Origin: Bacteriovoracaceae bacterium
Lineage (GTDB): Bacteria; Bdellovibrionota; UBA1018
Assembly: GCA_023250755.1 (NCBI GenBank)
Contig: JAHFAC010000004.1
Location: 1 to 8,305, forward strand
Length of the DNA stretch: 8,305 bases
Direction: 5' to 3'
In this document: positions 1-6,557 of the stretch, one piece after another
Position numbering within the stretch: the first letter of the stretch is position 1
Layout: every line of letters begins with the position of its first letter
Program-made: the position numbers and the translations under genes
The notes under the pieces: model-generated
The model's input: only the letters and a program-made list of their open reading frames with translations
The model's database searches: none
Told to the model about the DNA's origin: nothing

Positions 1-26
1 GGACCTTTTTTAATTGAACGAGACAC
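1..26 (-). CDS. rpsS: 30S ribosomal protein S19, N-terminal fragment (cut by window edge)
   Basis: Only eight complete codons are visible, reading M-S-R-S-I-K-K-G and then the first two bases of a Pro codon. This matches the conserved S19 N-terminus (SRSxKKGP), and rpsS is the gene expected directly after rplB in S10 operons. S19 sits in the head of the 30S subunit with S13 and contacts the A-site finger of the 50S. The start is a GTG codon at 26-24. A purine-rich Shine-Dalgarno sequence GAGGAGA at 40-34 lies 7 nt upstream, and the gene begins 16 nt after the rplB stop, so it is almost certainly cotranscribed with it. The rest of the gene lies outside the window. Confidence 0.88.
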
Positions 27-42
27 GATTCACTCTCCTCGA

Positions 43-876
43 TTATTTCCGTCGCGCGACGATAAAGGCATCCGTCCGCTTATTATTCCGCGTCTTATAA
101 CCCTTAGTCGGCACACCCCACGGAGTTCTTGGGTGACCACCGCCTGAACTTTTTCCTTCACCACCGCCATGGGGATGATCAATCGGGTTCATCGAAACAC
201 CTCGGTTTGTCGGACGAATCCCCAACCAACGGCTGCGCCCAGCCTTGCCAATCGCAATGTTTTCATGGTCAGTGTTTGAAAGTTGCCCTATCGAAGCCTT
301 GCAGCGGTTATGCAACAAACGCATTTCACCACTGGGCATCTTCACTTGACAGTATTCACCTTCTTTGGCCATGAGTTGAGCATAATTGCCCGCTGAACGA
401 GCTAATTTTCCACCCTGACCGGGAATCACTTCAATATTATGAATCAAAGTACCAACAGGAATCGCCAAAAGAGAAAGGTTATTTCCGGGCTTAATGTCAG
501 CGCCCTCACTTGCAAGAACAGGATCTCCCACATTCAAATTCAAAGGAGCTAAAATGTAACGCTTTTCGCCATCTGCATAATTTAAAAGGGCGATGTAGGC
601 AGAACGGTTGGGATCATACTCGAGGGATGCAACCTTTGCCGGAATTTCAAGCTTATCTCGCATGAAATCAATGACACGATACATTCTCTTGTGGCCACCA
701 CCAATGTGGCGAACTGTCATTTTACCAAATACGTTTCTTCCACCCGATTTTCTGAGCGGGGCAATTAATTTACTTGGTTTGGAAGGCTGCTCTTTTTTGG
801 GAGTCAACCCCGAGAAATCCGCAACATTTTTAAATCGCTGACCTGGGGTTTTCGGTTTAAAGGATTTAATAGGCAT
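43..876 (-). CDS. rplB: 50S ribosomal protein L2
   Basis: L2 is one of the primary 23S rRNA binders. It is needed for subunit association and for assembly of the peptidyl transferase centre. The 277-residue product is the normal family length. Visible hallmarks are the basic N-terminal tail ([13 protein letters not shown]), the segment [20 protein letters not shown] near residues 45-64, the central SH3-like domain with YILAP and [13 protein letters not shown], and the C-terminal signature [14 protein letters not shown] at about 229-242, which includes the conserved His near the catalytic centre. The protein ends in the usual basic tail. The ATG at 876 has a GAGGAG-type ribosome binding site at 893-888, with further GA repeats closer to the start. 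It follows rplW after 54 nt and precedes rpsS by 16 nt. Nothing in the protein is unusual. Confidence 0.98.
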   Translation of the reverse strand: MPIKSFKPKTPGQRFKNVADFSGLTPKKEQPSKPSKLIAPLRKSGGRNVFGKMTVRHIGGGHKRMYRVIDFMRDKLEIPAKVASLEYDPNRSAYIALLNYADGEKRYILAPLNLNVGDPVLASEGADIKPGNNLSLLAIPVGTLIHNIEVIPGQGGKLARSAGNYAQLMAKEGEYCQVKMPSGEMRLLHNRCKASIGQLSNTDHENIAIGKAGRSRWLGIRPTNRGVSMNPIDHPHGGGEGKSSGGGHPRTPWGVPTKGYKTRNNKRTDAFIVARRK

Positions 877-909
877 AATTCTCTCTTCTCCTCACCACAT
901 CACTCGATC

Positions 910-929
910 CCAAGAGCTTGAAATCTTGG
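910..929 (-). promoter_or_regulatory. Small hairpin in the rplW-rplB spacer
   Basis: In transcript sense the sequence forms a perfect 6-bp stem, CCAAGA (929-924) with TCTTGG (915-910), around an 8-nt loop. It sits just after the rplW stop. No U-run follows, so it is not an intrinsic terminator. It could protect the 3' end of the upstream message or be incidental; a stem this short can arise by chance. Confidence 0.3.
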
Positions 930-930
930 C

Positions 931-1224
931 TCACTTTGCTCCTTGAAAAAATTCAATCTTCTGGCCCGGCGCCAATGTGACTATCGCTTTTTTCCAATTC
1001 GCATTTTTTACTTCAAATCGCCCAACACGTTTGACCTTACCGTGAACAACAGAAGTCCGAACTTGCTTCACCTTGACATTGAATAAATTTTGAACAGCAT
1101 CCCGAATCTCATGCTTGTTCGCCTGTGTTGAAACCTCAAATACATACTTGCCCGCCAACTCCGCAAGCGCTGTACTCTTTTCGCTAATCACTGGACGACG
1201 AATCACTTCGTAAACAGTACGCAT
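931..1224 (-). CDS. rplW: 50S ribosomal protein L23
   Basis: L23 lines the outer rim of the polypeptide exit tunnel and is the docking site for trigger factor and the signal recognition particle. The 97-residue protein matches the family length. It has the N-terminal motif RRPVISEKS at 9-17, whose Glu15 corresponds by alignment to the trigger-factor-binding Glu of E. coli L23. The central helix HEIRDAVQNLFNVKV, the basic loop HGKVKRVGR and the C-terminal segment KKAIVTLAPGQKIEFF are also present. The ATG at 1224 begins only 3 nt after the rplD stop. Its ribosome binding site GGGAGAGG lies within the last codons of rplD, which suggests translational coupling of L4 and L23. Confidence 0.97.
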   Translation of the reverse strand: MRTVYEVIRRPVISEKSTALAELAGKYVFEVSTQANKHEIRDAVQNLFNVKVKQVRTSVVHGKVKRVGRFEVKNANWKKAIVTLAPGQKIEFFQGAK

Positions 1225-1227
1225 TTT

Positions 1228-1872
1228 CTATTCCTCTCCCTTGGACCCTTTGGGGGCCAGACGCGCCTGAATCGCCTCAACAGCTCTCTTGGTAAAGACC
1301 AACCAAGGATAGCGAATGATATCGTAAACATTGAGCCCTTCCGTGCGCAGCACTTTAATTTTTGGAATATTTCGGCACGAAAGCTCTAAATTTCGATTGA
1401 TGTCATCAACTATGAGCGCTTCTTCAAGTTCAAACCTTTTTTTAATCAACTCATTGAAAGGTTTAGTCTTGATTGAATCCAACTTGAACTCATCAACAAC
1501 CAGCATGCGACTCGCCTTAAAGCGATCCGAAAGCGCTGAACGAAGAGCACCACGAACCATCTCCTTGGGAGTGGCCTGCTCATAGGAACGCGGAATTGGA
1601 CCAAAGGTCTGTCCACCACCGGGATGAAGCGGGGAACGAGTGGATCCCTGCCTCGCATTACCCGTGCCCTTTTGACGAAATGGTTTCCTACCACCGCCGC
1701 GGACTTCAGATTTAGTCTTAGTCTTAGCCGTACCCTGTCTTCTTCCCGCTAGTTGGGCTTTGATTACTTGATGAACCAGAGGAACGTTCACTTTAACGGC
1801 AAAAATGTCATCTCGGAGTTCCAATGTTCCTATTTTTTTCTTATCCTGATTGATTACATCGATAGTCGGCAT
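1228..1872 (-). CDS. rplD: 50S ribosomal protein L4
   Basis: L4 binds 23S rRNA domain I early in assembly, and its long loop reaches into the exit tunnel next to L22. In some bacteria, notably E. coli, L4 is also the autogenous repressor of the S10 operon; whether that applies here cannot be seen. The protein has 214 residues, slightly above the E. coli length. The basic tunnel loop is clear at about 43-95, with GGGRKPFRQKGTGNARQGS followed by SPLHPGGGQTFGP. The Lys in RKPFRQKG falls at position 63, equivalent to the E. coli residue associated with macrolide resistance, and it is unmutated. The C-terminal globular part carries LLVVD-like and EALIVDD strands and LNVYDIIRYPWLVFTKRAVE. The gene starts 19 nt after rplC. 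Candidate ribosome binding sites are GGGAT, about 8 nt from the ATG, and a more distant AAGGA. Confidence 0.97.
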   Translation of the reverse strand: MPTIDVINQDKKKIGTLELRDDIFAVKVNVPLVHQVIKAQLAGRRQGTAKTKTKSEVRGGGRKPFRQKGTGNARQGSTRSPLHPGGGQTFGPIPRSYEQATPKEMVRGALRSALSDRFKASRMLVVDEFKLDSIKTKPFNELIKKRFELEEALIVDDINRNLELSCRNIPKIKVLRTEGLNVYDIIRYPWLVFTKRAVEAIQARLAPKGSKGEE

Positions 1873-1891
1873 AACTTAATCCCAATATCCT

Positions 1892-2626
1892 TCAGGTGTT
1901 TTTCACCGTACGACAAACCGTGACCACACCACTACGTGGACCCGGTACACTCCCATGAACCAATAAAAGTTGGTTTTCGAGATCGACCCGAACCACTCGC
2001 ACGCCTTGAACCGTGACGTTTTCGTAGCCCATGTGGCCAGCCATTTTTTTATTTTTAAAACATTTTCCAGGATCAGCACGATTCCCAATAGAGCCCAATT
2101 GACGGTGAGAAAGAGAAGCGCCGTGGGATTTATATCCACCGGCCATATGATAGCGTTTTACGCCTCCCTGAAAACCTTTTCCTTTACTTCGCGCAGAGAT
2201 ATCGACCCGGTCTCCCGCTTTAAGAAATTCTGCAGAAAGCACACGTCCTGCTGTCAAACCATCTAACTTTTCAGAATCCTTCAATCGAAACTCTTGATAA
2301 TGATAAAATCCAGTGGCACCCACCGCTTTGGCAGCACCCTGTTCGGGTTTTGTAGCTCTCTTAGCTTTTTTCTCAATAAACCCCACCTGAATGGCCTGAT
2401 AACCATTCTTAGCCTGAGTCTTCACTTGGGTGATAATGGCTTGTGGCTTAAGATCAATCACTGTCACGGCAAGGGACTCTCCGTCTTCAGTAAAAACTTG
2501 AGTCATCCCCGCCTTCACTCCAAGAATACCGCCGAGCCCTTGGCTCAATGCAACCCTCTCGCGTACTCCCGCATTAATCTCTGGCGTACTTGCAGGAGTT
2601 ACTTCTGTTTCAGCTTTTTCTTCCAT
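1892..2626 (-). CDS. rplC: 50S ribosomal protein L3 with apparent N-terminal extension
   Basis: L3 is an early assembly protein whose internal loop approaches the peptidyl transferase centre. From the ATG at 2626 the product is 244 residues, about 30 longer than typical L3. The family core begins near residue 32 with GGILGVKAGMTQVF. It continues through GFQGGVKRYHMAGG (about 151-164), the loop SHRQLGSIGNRADPGKCFKNKKMAGHMG (about 173-200) and VTVQGVRVVRVD, and ends with a PGPRSGVV motif. Where E. coli has the PrmB-methylated Gln after GSIG, this protein has Asn, as in many bacteria outside the gammaproteobacteria. The preceding 31 residues are acidic and Ala/Thr/Pro/Glu rich. An in-frame TTG at 2638 lacks a good ribosome binding site, whereas the ATG at 2626 has GGAG 6 nt upstream. 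A third candidate is a TTG at 2548 with its own GAGAGGG, which would give a standard-length L3 of 218 residues. The gene's identity is certain; its start is not. Confidence 0.93.
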   Translation of the reverse strand: MEEKAETEVTPASTPEINAGVRERVALSQGLGGILGVKAGMTQVFTEDGESLAVTVIDLKPQAIITQVKTQAKNGYQAIQVGFIEKKAKRATKPEQGAAKAVGATGFYHYQEFRLKDSEKLDGLTAGRVLSAEFLKAGDRVDISARSKGKGFQGGVKRYHMAGGYKSHGASLSHRQLGSIGNRADPGKCFKNKKMAGHMGYENVTVQGVRVVRVDLENQLLLVHGSVPGPRSGVVTVCRTVKNT

Positions 2627-2630
2627 AGTG

Positions 2631-2636
2631 CTCTCC
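2631..2636 (-). promoter_or_regulatory. Ribosome binding site supporting the ATG start of rplC
   Basis: GGAGAG in transcript sense, with its GGAG core 6 nt from the ATG at 2626. It favours 2626 over the in-frame TTG at 2638, which overlaps this motif and has no comparable site of its own. A second purine-rich site, GAGAGGG at 2560-2554, stands 5 nt before an in-frame TTG at 2548, so it does not settle the choice between an extended and a standard-length L3. Confidence 0.55.
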
Positions 2637-2680
2637 AAAGCTGTCTAATCTTCTAAACTTTCTTTCAAACCTTCGTCACA

Positions 2681-2838
2681 GCATCACCGGGATGCCACTC
2701 ATTGAGCCGCCGGATGCTTTCATGCGCTGGTTACGGGCTCACCGACTTTCTCGTTGAGCCAGCTCAATCAGCTGTGCAACAAGCAGTATCGATTTACCTT
2801 TTCTTTCAGGCCTGATCACTCAGTCCTAAAAACTGAGT
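2681..2838 (-). promoter_or_regulatory. Structured rpsJ-rplC spacer, candidate cis-acting RNA element
   Basis: The rpsJ-rplC spacer is 235 nt, with no convincing gene on either strand, and is dense in inverted repeats. In transcript order: a perfect 7-bp stem ACTCAGT/ACTGAGT with a 7-nt loop (2838-2818); a 10-nt perfect palindrome TCAGGCCTGA (2815-2806); then a chain of repeated complementary hexamers: a, TTGAGC (2767-2762); b, GGCTCA (2760-2755, followed by A at 2754); c, TGAGCC (2741-2736); d, GGCTCA (2708-2703). Segments a and b, b and c, and c and d can pair, but b-c excludes both a-b and c-d. A last stem GCATC/GATGC (2695-2681) has a 5-nt loop, and a near copy of its left arm lies at 2717-2713. 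No U-tract follows any stem, so an intrinsic terminator is not supported. The position just ahead of rplC and rplD suggests a leader-like control element; that function is inference. Confidence 0.45.
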
Positions 2839-2861
2839 CTCAACATTTGTTGGGCAAAACG

Positions 2862-3173
2862 TTAAGACTTGATCTCCACGTCCACACCTGCTGATAAATC
2901 GAGCTTCATCAGCGAATCGACTGTCTGCTGTGTCGGTTCGAGGATATCCAAAAGCCGTTTATGAGTCCTTACTTCGAACTGTTCACGGGACTTTTTATCT
3001 ATATGAGGAGATCTCAGAACGCAATATTTATTAATTACTGTAGGCAAAGGAATCGGGCCTCTTACTGAAGCTCCCGTTCTCTTAGCCGTGTTCACGATCT
3101 CCCAAACCGACTGATCCAAAACTCGATGATCAAATGCTTTTAACTTGATCCGAATCTTATGTTCTGTCGCCAT
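2862..3173 (-). CDS. rpsJ: 30S ribosomal protein S10 (NusE)
   Basis: S10 is a 30S head protein and also acts as NusE, the partner of NusB and NusG in transcription antitermination and transcription-translation coupling. The 103-residue product equals the E. coli length. It carries [17 protein letters not shown] at the N-terminus, [13 protein letters not shown] at about 33-45, and the diagnostic loop [16 protein letters not shown] followed by RTHKRLLDI. The ATG at 3173 has a strong Shine-Dalgarno AAGGAGA at 3189-3183, 9 nt upstream. The gene opens the S10 cluster. It is separated from fusA by 142 nt with a candidate promoter, and from rplC by the structured 235-nt spacer, so its expression could be set apart from that of its neighbours. 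Confidence 0.98.
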   Translation of the reverse strand: MATEHKIRIKLKAFDHRVLDQSVWEIVNTAKRTGASVRGPIPLPTVINKYCVLRSPHIDKKSREQFEVRTHKRLLDILEPTQQTVDSLMKLDLSAGVDVEIKS

Positions 3174-3211
3174 ATTTTCACATCTCCTTGAAATTACTGA
3201 GAAGTTCCCTC

Positions 3212-3233
3212 ACTCTCGAGATGTGTCGAGAAT
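3212..3233 (-). promoter_or_regulatory. 8-bp hairpin in the rpsJ leader
   Basis: In transcript sense ATTCTCGA (3233-3226) pairs with TCGAGAGT (3219-3212), with one G-U pair, around the 6-nt loop CACATC. It lies 22 nt upstream of the rpsJ Shine-Dalgarno sequence and is not followed by a U-run. It could be part of an S10-operon leader that controls the downstream ribosomal protein genes, but it does not visibly resemble the E. coli L4-binding leader. The structure is seen; the role is inferred. Confidence 0.4.
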
Positions 3234-3276
3234 CAGCAATCTTTCTCAGATTCGTCTAAAGTTACAGAAGCATGAT

Positions 3277-3305
3277 CGTATAGCGAGATTAAGTGCGAAG
3301 CGCAA
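3277..3305 (-). promoter_or_regulatory. Candidate sigma70-type promoter for the S10 cluster
   Basis: Possible -35 TTGCGC (3305-3300) and -10 TATACG (3282-3277) separated by exactly 17 bp, matching 3 of 6 and 4 of 6 consensus positions. It begins 11 nt after the fusA stop. If real it would produce a leader of roughly 95 nt ahead of rpsJ containing the 3212-3233 hairpin. The match is weak and rests mainly on spacing and position. Confidence 0.3.
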
Positions 3306-3315
3306 GCATGAAGTA

Positions 3316-5409
3316 TCACTCTCCTACTGTAATTACTCCAGCCCTGGCTTTGATCTCCTGGGCAAGATTAGGCGGAACAGGGGCGTAGTGTGAAAATTCC
3401 ATGGTATAAGTGGCACGGCCCTGTGAAGCGGATCTAAGCGCAGTGGAGTAACCGAACATTGTTGCAAGCGGTGCTTCAGCCTTAATCACCTGCATCCCAT
3501 GACGGGCTGTCATATTCATAATTTTTCCACGCCGGCTATTGAGATCACCGATGATGTTGCCCATATAGTCTTCGGGGCAAATAATTTCGCAAGACATGAT
3601 GGGCTCGAGAATGAGCGGATTAGCACGTGCAGTGGCCTCCTTAAAGGCCATGGAACCAGCAATTTTATATGCAATCTCGCTCGAATCCACGTCATGAAAC
3701 GAGCCGTCTTGTAAAATCACCTTAATATCGACCGCCGGATAGCCTGCTATGATTCCGCCTAACATCGCCTCGCGAATTCCCTTGTCCACCGCAGGGATAA
3801 ACTCTTTCGGGATCGCTCCACCCGTGATGGTGTTTTCGAACTCATAACCTGAACCAGGCTCCATCGGCTCAAGCGTAACAATACAATGTCCATACTGACC
3901 ACGTCCGCCAGACTGGCGAATAAATTTGCCCTCTCCCCGTGCAGAGCGTGAAATCGTCTCCTTGTAAGCTACCTGCGGCGCACCCACGTTTGCATCGACC
4001 TTAAATTCACGCTTCATCCTATCCACAATAATTTCGAGATGTAACTCACCCATCCCACTAATCAACGTCTGACCGGTCTCCTCGTTTGAGGTCACTCGAA
4101 AAGATGAGTCCTCCATCGCAAGTTTTTGAAGAGCCAGTGCGACCTTCTCCTGATCAGCCTTAGTTCTGGGCTCAATGGCGATGGAAATCACCGGTTCCGG
4201 AAATTCCATTTTTTCAAGTAAAATAGGCTGTTTTTCAATACAAAGAGTGTCTCCTGTAGTAGAGAATCTAAGACCTACGGCCGCTGCAATATCCCCGGCA
4301 AAAACCTCCTTAATATCTTCTCGCTTATTGGCATGCATTTGGAGCAAACGCCCCAGACGTTCTCGTTTACCCTTGGTTGAATTAAAAACCATCTCACCGG
4401 ATTCAGCTTTACCCGAATAGACACGGAAATATGTGAGCTGTCCCACAAATGGATCATTCATGATCTTAAAAACAAGCGCTGCAAATGGCTCTTTTAAATC
4501 AGGCTTTCTTGCTAAGATTCGGGTCTCATTGGACGGATCATGCCCTTCAATCGCACCCACGTCCTCCGGTGAGGGGAGATAATCAACAATAGCATCTAAA
4601 AGCGGTTGAACTCCCTTATTTTTAAAACTAGCCCCACAAATAACCGGTGTCAAAGCCATGGCAAGGCATCCCTTACGAATGGCATTTCGAAGTTCATCTG
4701 CGTTGACCGGTTGACCATTTAAATATTTATCAAGAAGGGCTTCATCATACTCTGCGGCTCCTTCAACCAATTTTTCGCGGTATTCGGTAACTTGCTCTGA
4801 AAGCTCTTCTGGAATTCCTATTTTTTCGAAAGTCGCGCCAAGATCCTCAGAGTGCCAGACAATGGCCTTCATCTCGATCAAGTCCACAATTCCCTTGAAT
4901 GAATCTTCCTTCCCCCAAGGCAATTGAAGCAGGATCGGATGCGCATGCAATTTTTCTTGAATTTGCTTAACCACTTCAAAAAAATCAGCACCCACACGAT
5001 CCATCTTGTTGACAAATGCAATCCTCGGAACATGGTACTTATTGGCCTGACGCCACACCGTTTCAGACTGAGGTTCAACTCCCCCCACCGCACAAAAAAC
5101 ACCGACCGCGCCATCCAAAACCCGAAGTGAACGTTCTACTTCGATCGTAAAATCAACATGCCCTGGAGTATCGATGATGTTGATCCGGTGGCTTCTCCAA
5201 AAACAGGTCGTAGCAGCCGAGGTAATTGTAATTCCCCTCTCTTGCTCTTGTGGCATCCAATCCATAACGGTAGTGCCTTCATGGACTTCACCAATTTTGT
5301 GAGTTTTGCCTGTGTAATAAAGAATGCGCTCAGTGGTTGTCGTCTTACCCGCATCGATGTGCGCTATAATACCGATATTGCGAGTTACATCGAGTCTAGA
5401 GTCAGCCAT
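3316..5409 (-). CDS. fusA: Translation elongation factor G
   Basis: EF-G is the cytosolic GTPase that drives tRNA and mRNA translocation and, with RRF, ribosome recycling. The 697 residues are close to the E. coli length of 704. All five G motifs are intact: AHIDAGKT at 16-23, the switch I segment RGITIT near 58-63, DTPGH at 80-84 with the catalytic His84, NKMD at 134-137 and GAS at 259-261. Domain III is recognisable at [10 protein letters not shown] near 452-461. Domain IV carries the tip loop HDVDSSE near 572-578, which enters the decoding site, and domain V includes RRGKIMNM. The ATG at 5409 is the only ATG, GTG or TTG in frame after the upstream stop at 5487, so the start is firm. There is no convincing Shine-Dalgarno sequence within 12 nt of it. 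It follows rpsG after 86 nt. No tuf gene follows it, unlike many str operons. Confidence 0.98.
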   Translation of the reverse strand: MADSRLDVTRNIGIIAHIDAGKTTTTERILYYTGKTHKIGEVHEGTTVMDWMPQEQERGITITSAATTCFWRSHRINIIDTPGHVDFTIEVERSLRVLDGAVGVFCAVGGVEPQSETVWRQANKYHVPRIAFVNKMDRVGADFFEVVKQIQEKLHAHPILLQLPWGKEDSFKGIVDLIEMKAIVWHSEDLGATFEKIGIPEELSEQVTEYREKLVEGAAEYDEALLDKYLNGQPVNADELRNAIRKGCLAMALTPVICGASFKNKGVQPLLDAIVDYLPSPEDVGAIEGHDPSNETRILARKPDLKEPFAALVFKIMNDPFVGQLTYFRVYSGKAESGEMVFNSTKGKRERLGRLLQMHANKREDIKEVFAGDIAAAVGLRFSTTGDTLCIEKQPILLEKMEFPEPVISIAIEPRTKADQEKVALALQKLAMEDSSFRVTSNEETGQTLISGMGELHLEIIVDRMKREFKVDANVGAPQVAYKETISRSARGEGKFIRQSGGRGQYGHCIVTLEPMEPGSGYEFENTITGGAIPKEFIPAVDKGIREAMLGGIIAGYPAVDIKVILQDGSFHDVDSSEIAYKIAGSMAFKEATARANPLILEPIMSCEIICPEDYMGNIIGDLNSRRGKIMNMTARHGMQVIKAEAPLATMFGYSTALRSASQGRATYTMEFSHYAPVPPNLAQEIKARAGVITVGE

Positions 5410-5495
5410 ACTGGGACACGGTATCCGATTCTTGGCTGTCGTTCTAGCCCGAAAAACAACGAATTGAAAATGGGTGATGACCTCTCACTCGCTGC

Positions 5496-5966
5496 TTACC
5501 AGCGATAGTGTGCAAACGCCTTGTTAGCTTCAGCCATTTTATGGACATCGTCGCGCTTTTTTACAGCGCCGCCACGACCATTAGATGCCTCAATCACTTC
5601 TCCCGCAAGACGCTCTGCCATAGAGTGTTCAGAGCGGGCCTTGGCTGAGTCAATCAACCAACGAGAAGCCAATGATTGACGACGGGCCGGCTTCACTTCT
5701 ACAGGAACTTGATAAGTCGCACCGCCAACGCGACGGGACTTTACTTCTAAGATAGGCTTTACATTTTCAAGCGCCTTCTTAAAAAGCTTCAAACCGTCTT
5801 CGCCCGTCCTCTGCTGGACCACATCCAAACAACCGTACAGAATGGCTTCAGCTGTGGATTTTTTTCCACAACGAAGAATGCTGCTCACAAATTTTGCAAT
5901 GACCACATCATTGAATTTCGGATCTGGGAGAATTTCACGCTTACGAATAAATTTTTTACGACCCAT
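5496..5966 (-). CDS. rpsG: 30S ribosomal protein S7
   Basis: S7 is the primary assembly protein for the 30S head, binding the 3' domain of 16S rRNA near the E site. In E. coli it represses the str operon. The 156 residues are the common bacterial length. The signature region [22 protein letters not shown] lies at about 15-36, and the beta hairpin [14 protein letters not shown] at about 78-91. The C-terminus reads [17 protein letters not shown]. The ATG at 5966 has AGAGGT at 5978-5973, 6 nt upstream, a good ribosome binding site. The gene starts only 36 nt after rpsL. That is shorter than the structured rpsL-rpsG spacer S7 uses in E. coli, so an equivalent S7 site, if present, would have to be elsewhere, for instance in the 86-nt rpsG-fusA spacer. 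Confidence 0.98.
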   Translation of the reverse strand: MGRKKFIRKREILPDPKFNDVVIAKFVSSILRCGKKSTAEAILYGCLDVVQQRTGEDGLKLFKKALENVKPILEVKSRRVGGATYQVPVEVKPARRQSLASRWLIDSAKARSEHSMAERLAGEVIEASNGRGGAVKKRDDVHKMAEANKAFAHYRW

Positions 5967-6002
5967 TTTCTAACCTCTTCGATTTAGATTTTGTTTCAAG
6001 TT

Positions 6003-6419
6003 TTATTTTGCTGCCGCCGCTGCGGGAGCGCTCGCTGCTGCGCCGCCACTTGCCGTGCGCTTTGCGCCATATTTTGAACGACTTTGCTTGCGATTCGCTA
6101 CACCTTGAGCATCCAAAGTACCCCGAATGGTGTGATACCGCACGCCTGGAAGATCTTTTACTCGGCCTCCCCGAATGAGAACGATCGAGTGTTCTTGGAG
6201 ATTGTGCCCAATTCCAGGAATGTAAGAAGTCACTTCGTAACCGTTGGTCAAACGCACACGGCAAACCTTGCGAAGCGCAGAGTTTGGTTTTTTCGGTGTC
6301 GTTGTATAAACGCGGGTGCAAACTCCTCGCTTTTGAGGGCAGCTTTGCAGCGCAGGAGACTTGGTCTTCCATAGCTTTCTCGCGCGACCGCGGCGAATCA
6401 GTTGATTAATCGTGGGCAT
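6003..6419 (-). CDS. rpsL: 30S ribosomal protein S12 with alanine-rich C-terminal tail
   Basis: S12 lies at the decoding centre and governs tRNA selection accuracy. From the ATG at 6419 the protein has 138 residues and opens with [12 protein letters not shown], the expected family N-terminus. An in-frame TTG at 6443 would add eight residues not found in S12 and is not used here. The decoding loop [14 protein letters not shown] has Lys43 and Lys44, and the second loop [15 protein letters not shown] has Lys88 and Asp89. These are wild-type at the positions linked to streptomycin resistance, and Asp89 is the residue modified by RimO in species that have it. After the normal end near RSKYGAKR, a tail of about 17 residues follows, mostly Ala, Ser and Gly with a final Lys, making the protein about 14 residues longer than E. 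coli S12. The AAGGAAA upstream of the ATG is a plausible ribosome binding site. This is the first gene of the str cluster. Confidence 0.97.
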   Translation of the reverse strand: MPTINQLIRRGRARKLWKTKSPALQSCPQKRGVCTRVYTTTPKKPNSALRKVCRVRLTNGYEVTSYIPGIGHNLQEHSIVLIRGGRVKDLPGVRYHTIRGTLDAQGVANRKQSRSKYGAKRTASGGAAASAPAAAAAK

Positions 6420-6450
6420 GTTACTTCTGTTTCCTTTCTCCAAATGCTCA

Positions 6451-6479
6451 AAAATATCCTTAAGACTTTGCTATGCCAT
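6451..6479 (-). promoter_or_regulatory. Second candidate promoter close to rpsL
   Basis: Possible -35 ATGGCA (6479-6474) and -10 TATTTT (6456-6451), 17 bp apart, each matching 4 of 6 consensus positions. The -35 box lies inside the 15-bp palindrome at 6469-6483. It would give a very short leader of roughly 25 nt. Evidence is positional and consensus-based only. Confidence 0.28.
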
Positions 6480-6483
6480 AGCA
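6469..6483. promoter_or_regulatory. 15-bp palindrome upstream of rpsL, possible operator
   Basis: A perfect 7-bp inverted repeat around one central base (TGCTATG, G, CATAGCA on the minus strand). As DNA it is the right size and symmetry for a dimeric regulator's half sites, and it overlaps the -35 box of the proximal candidate promoter. As RNA from the distal promoter it could fold into a small hairpin of 5-6 bp. No particular regulator can be named. Confidence 0.4.
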
Positions 6484-6528
6484 CAGCTTAGACTGGGAAA
6501 CCCCAAGAAAAACGAATAGGGGAGGCCG

Positions 6529-6557
6529 AAAATAGACGACGACCTCAATTGGGTCAA
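6529..6557 (-). promoter_or_regulatory. Candidate sigma70-type promoter of the str cluster
   Basis: TTGACC (6557-6552, 5 of 6 matches to the -35 consensus) and TATTTT (6534-6529, 4 of 6 matches to the -10) are separated by exactly 17 bp. The -35 box starts 4 nt after the lon stop codon, and the leader to the rpsL start would be about 100 nt. This is the best promoter match in the window and stands where the str operon promoter is expected. Confidence 0.5.

Noticed and set aside
2294..2656. A 120-codon plus-strand open frame opposite rplC.
   Set aside because: It is antisense to an unmistakable L3 gene; its composition is that of a reverse-strand shadow, with no ribosome binding site or recognisable domain.
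2692..2757. A 21-codon plus-strand reading frame (MPLIEPPDAFMRWLRAHRLSR) in the rpsJ-rplC spacer.
   Set aside because: The frame looks somewhat protein-like, but it has no ribosome binding site, runs against the operon and overlaps the inverted repeats that better explain the sequence. I recognise no homologue.
2681..2780. Possible tRNA or mobile repeat (REP-like) in the rpsJ-rplC spacer.
   Set aside because: There is no T-loop consensus or cloverleaf on either strand, and no second copy or target duplication is visible in the window, so neither can be supported.
2818..2838. Possible intrinsic terminator after rpsJ.
   Set aside because: The 7-bp stem is real, but no U-run follows it on either strand, and the downstream genes are normally cotranscribed.
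5158..5508. A 116-codon plus-strand open frame opposite the start of fusA.
   Set aside because: It is antisense to the conserved EF-G G domain and the spacer. Nothing independent supports it.
5956..6372. A 138-codon minus-strand frame inside rpsL.
   Set aside because: It is an out-of-frame shadow of rpsL with a low-complexity Ser/Arg/Lys product and no family resemblance.
6420..6443. An eight-residue upstream extension of S12 from a TTG at 6443.
   Set aside because: The canonical S12 N-terminus MPTINQL begins at the ATG at 6419, and the extra residues include the ribosome binding site.
6490..6520. Possible terminator after lon formed by TGGG-GTTT-CCCA.
   Set aside because: The stem is only 4 bp and no T-tract follows in transcript sense; it does not meet the pattern of an intrinsic terminator.
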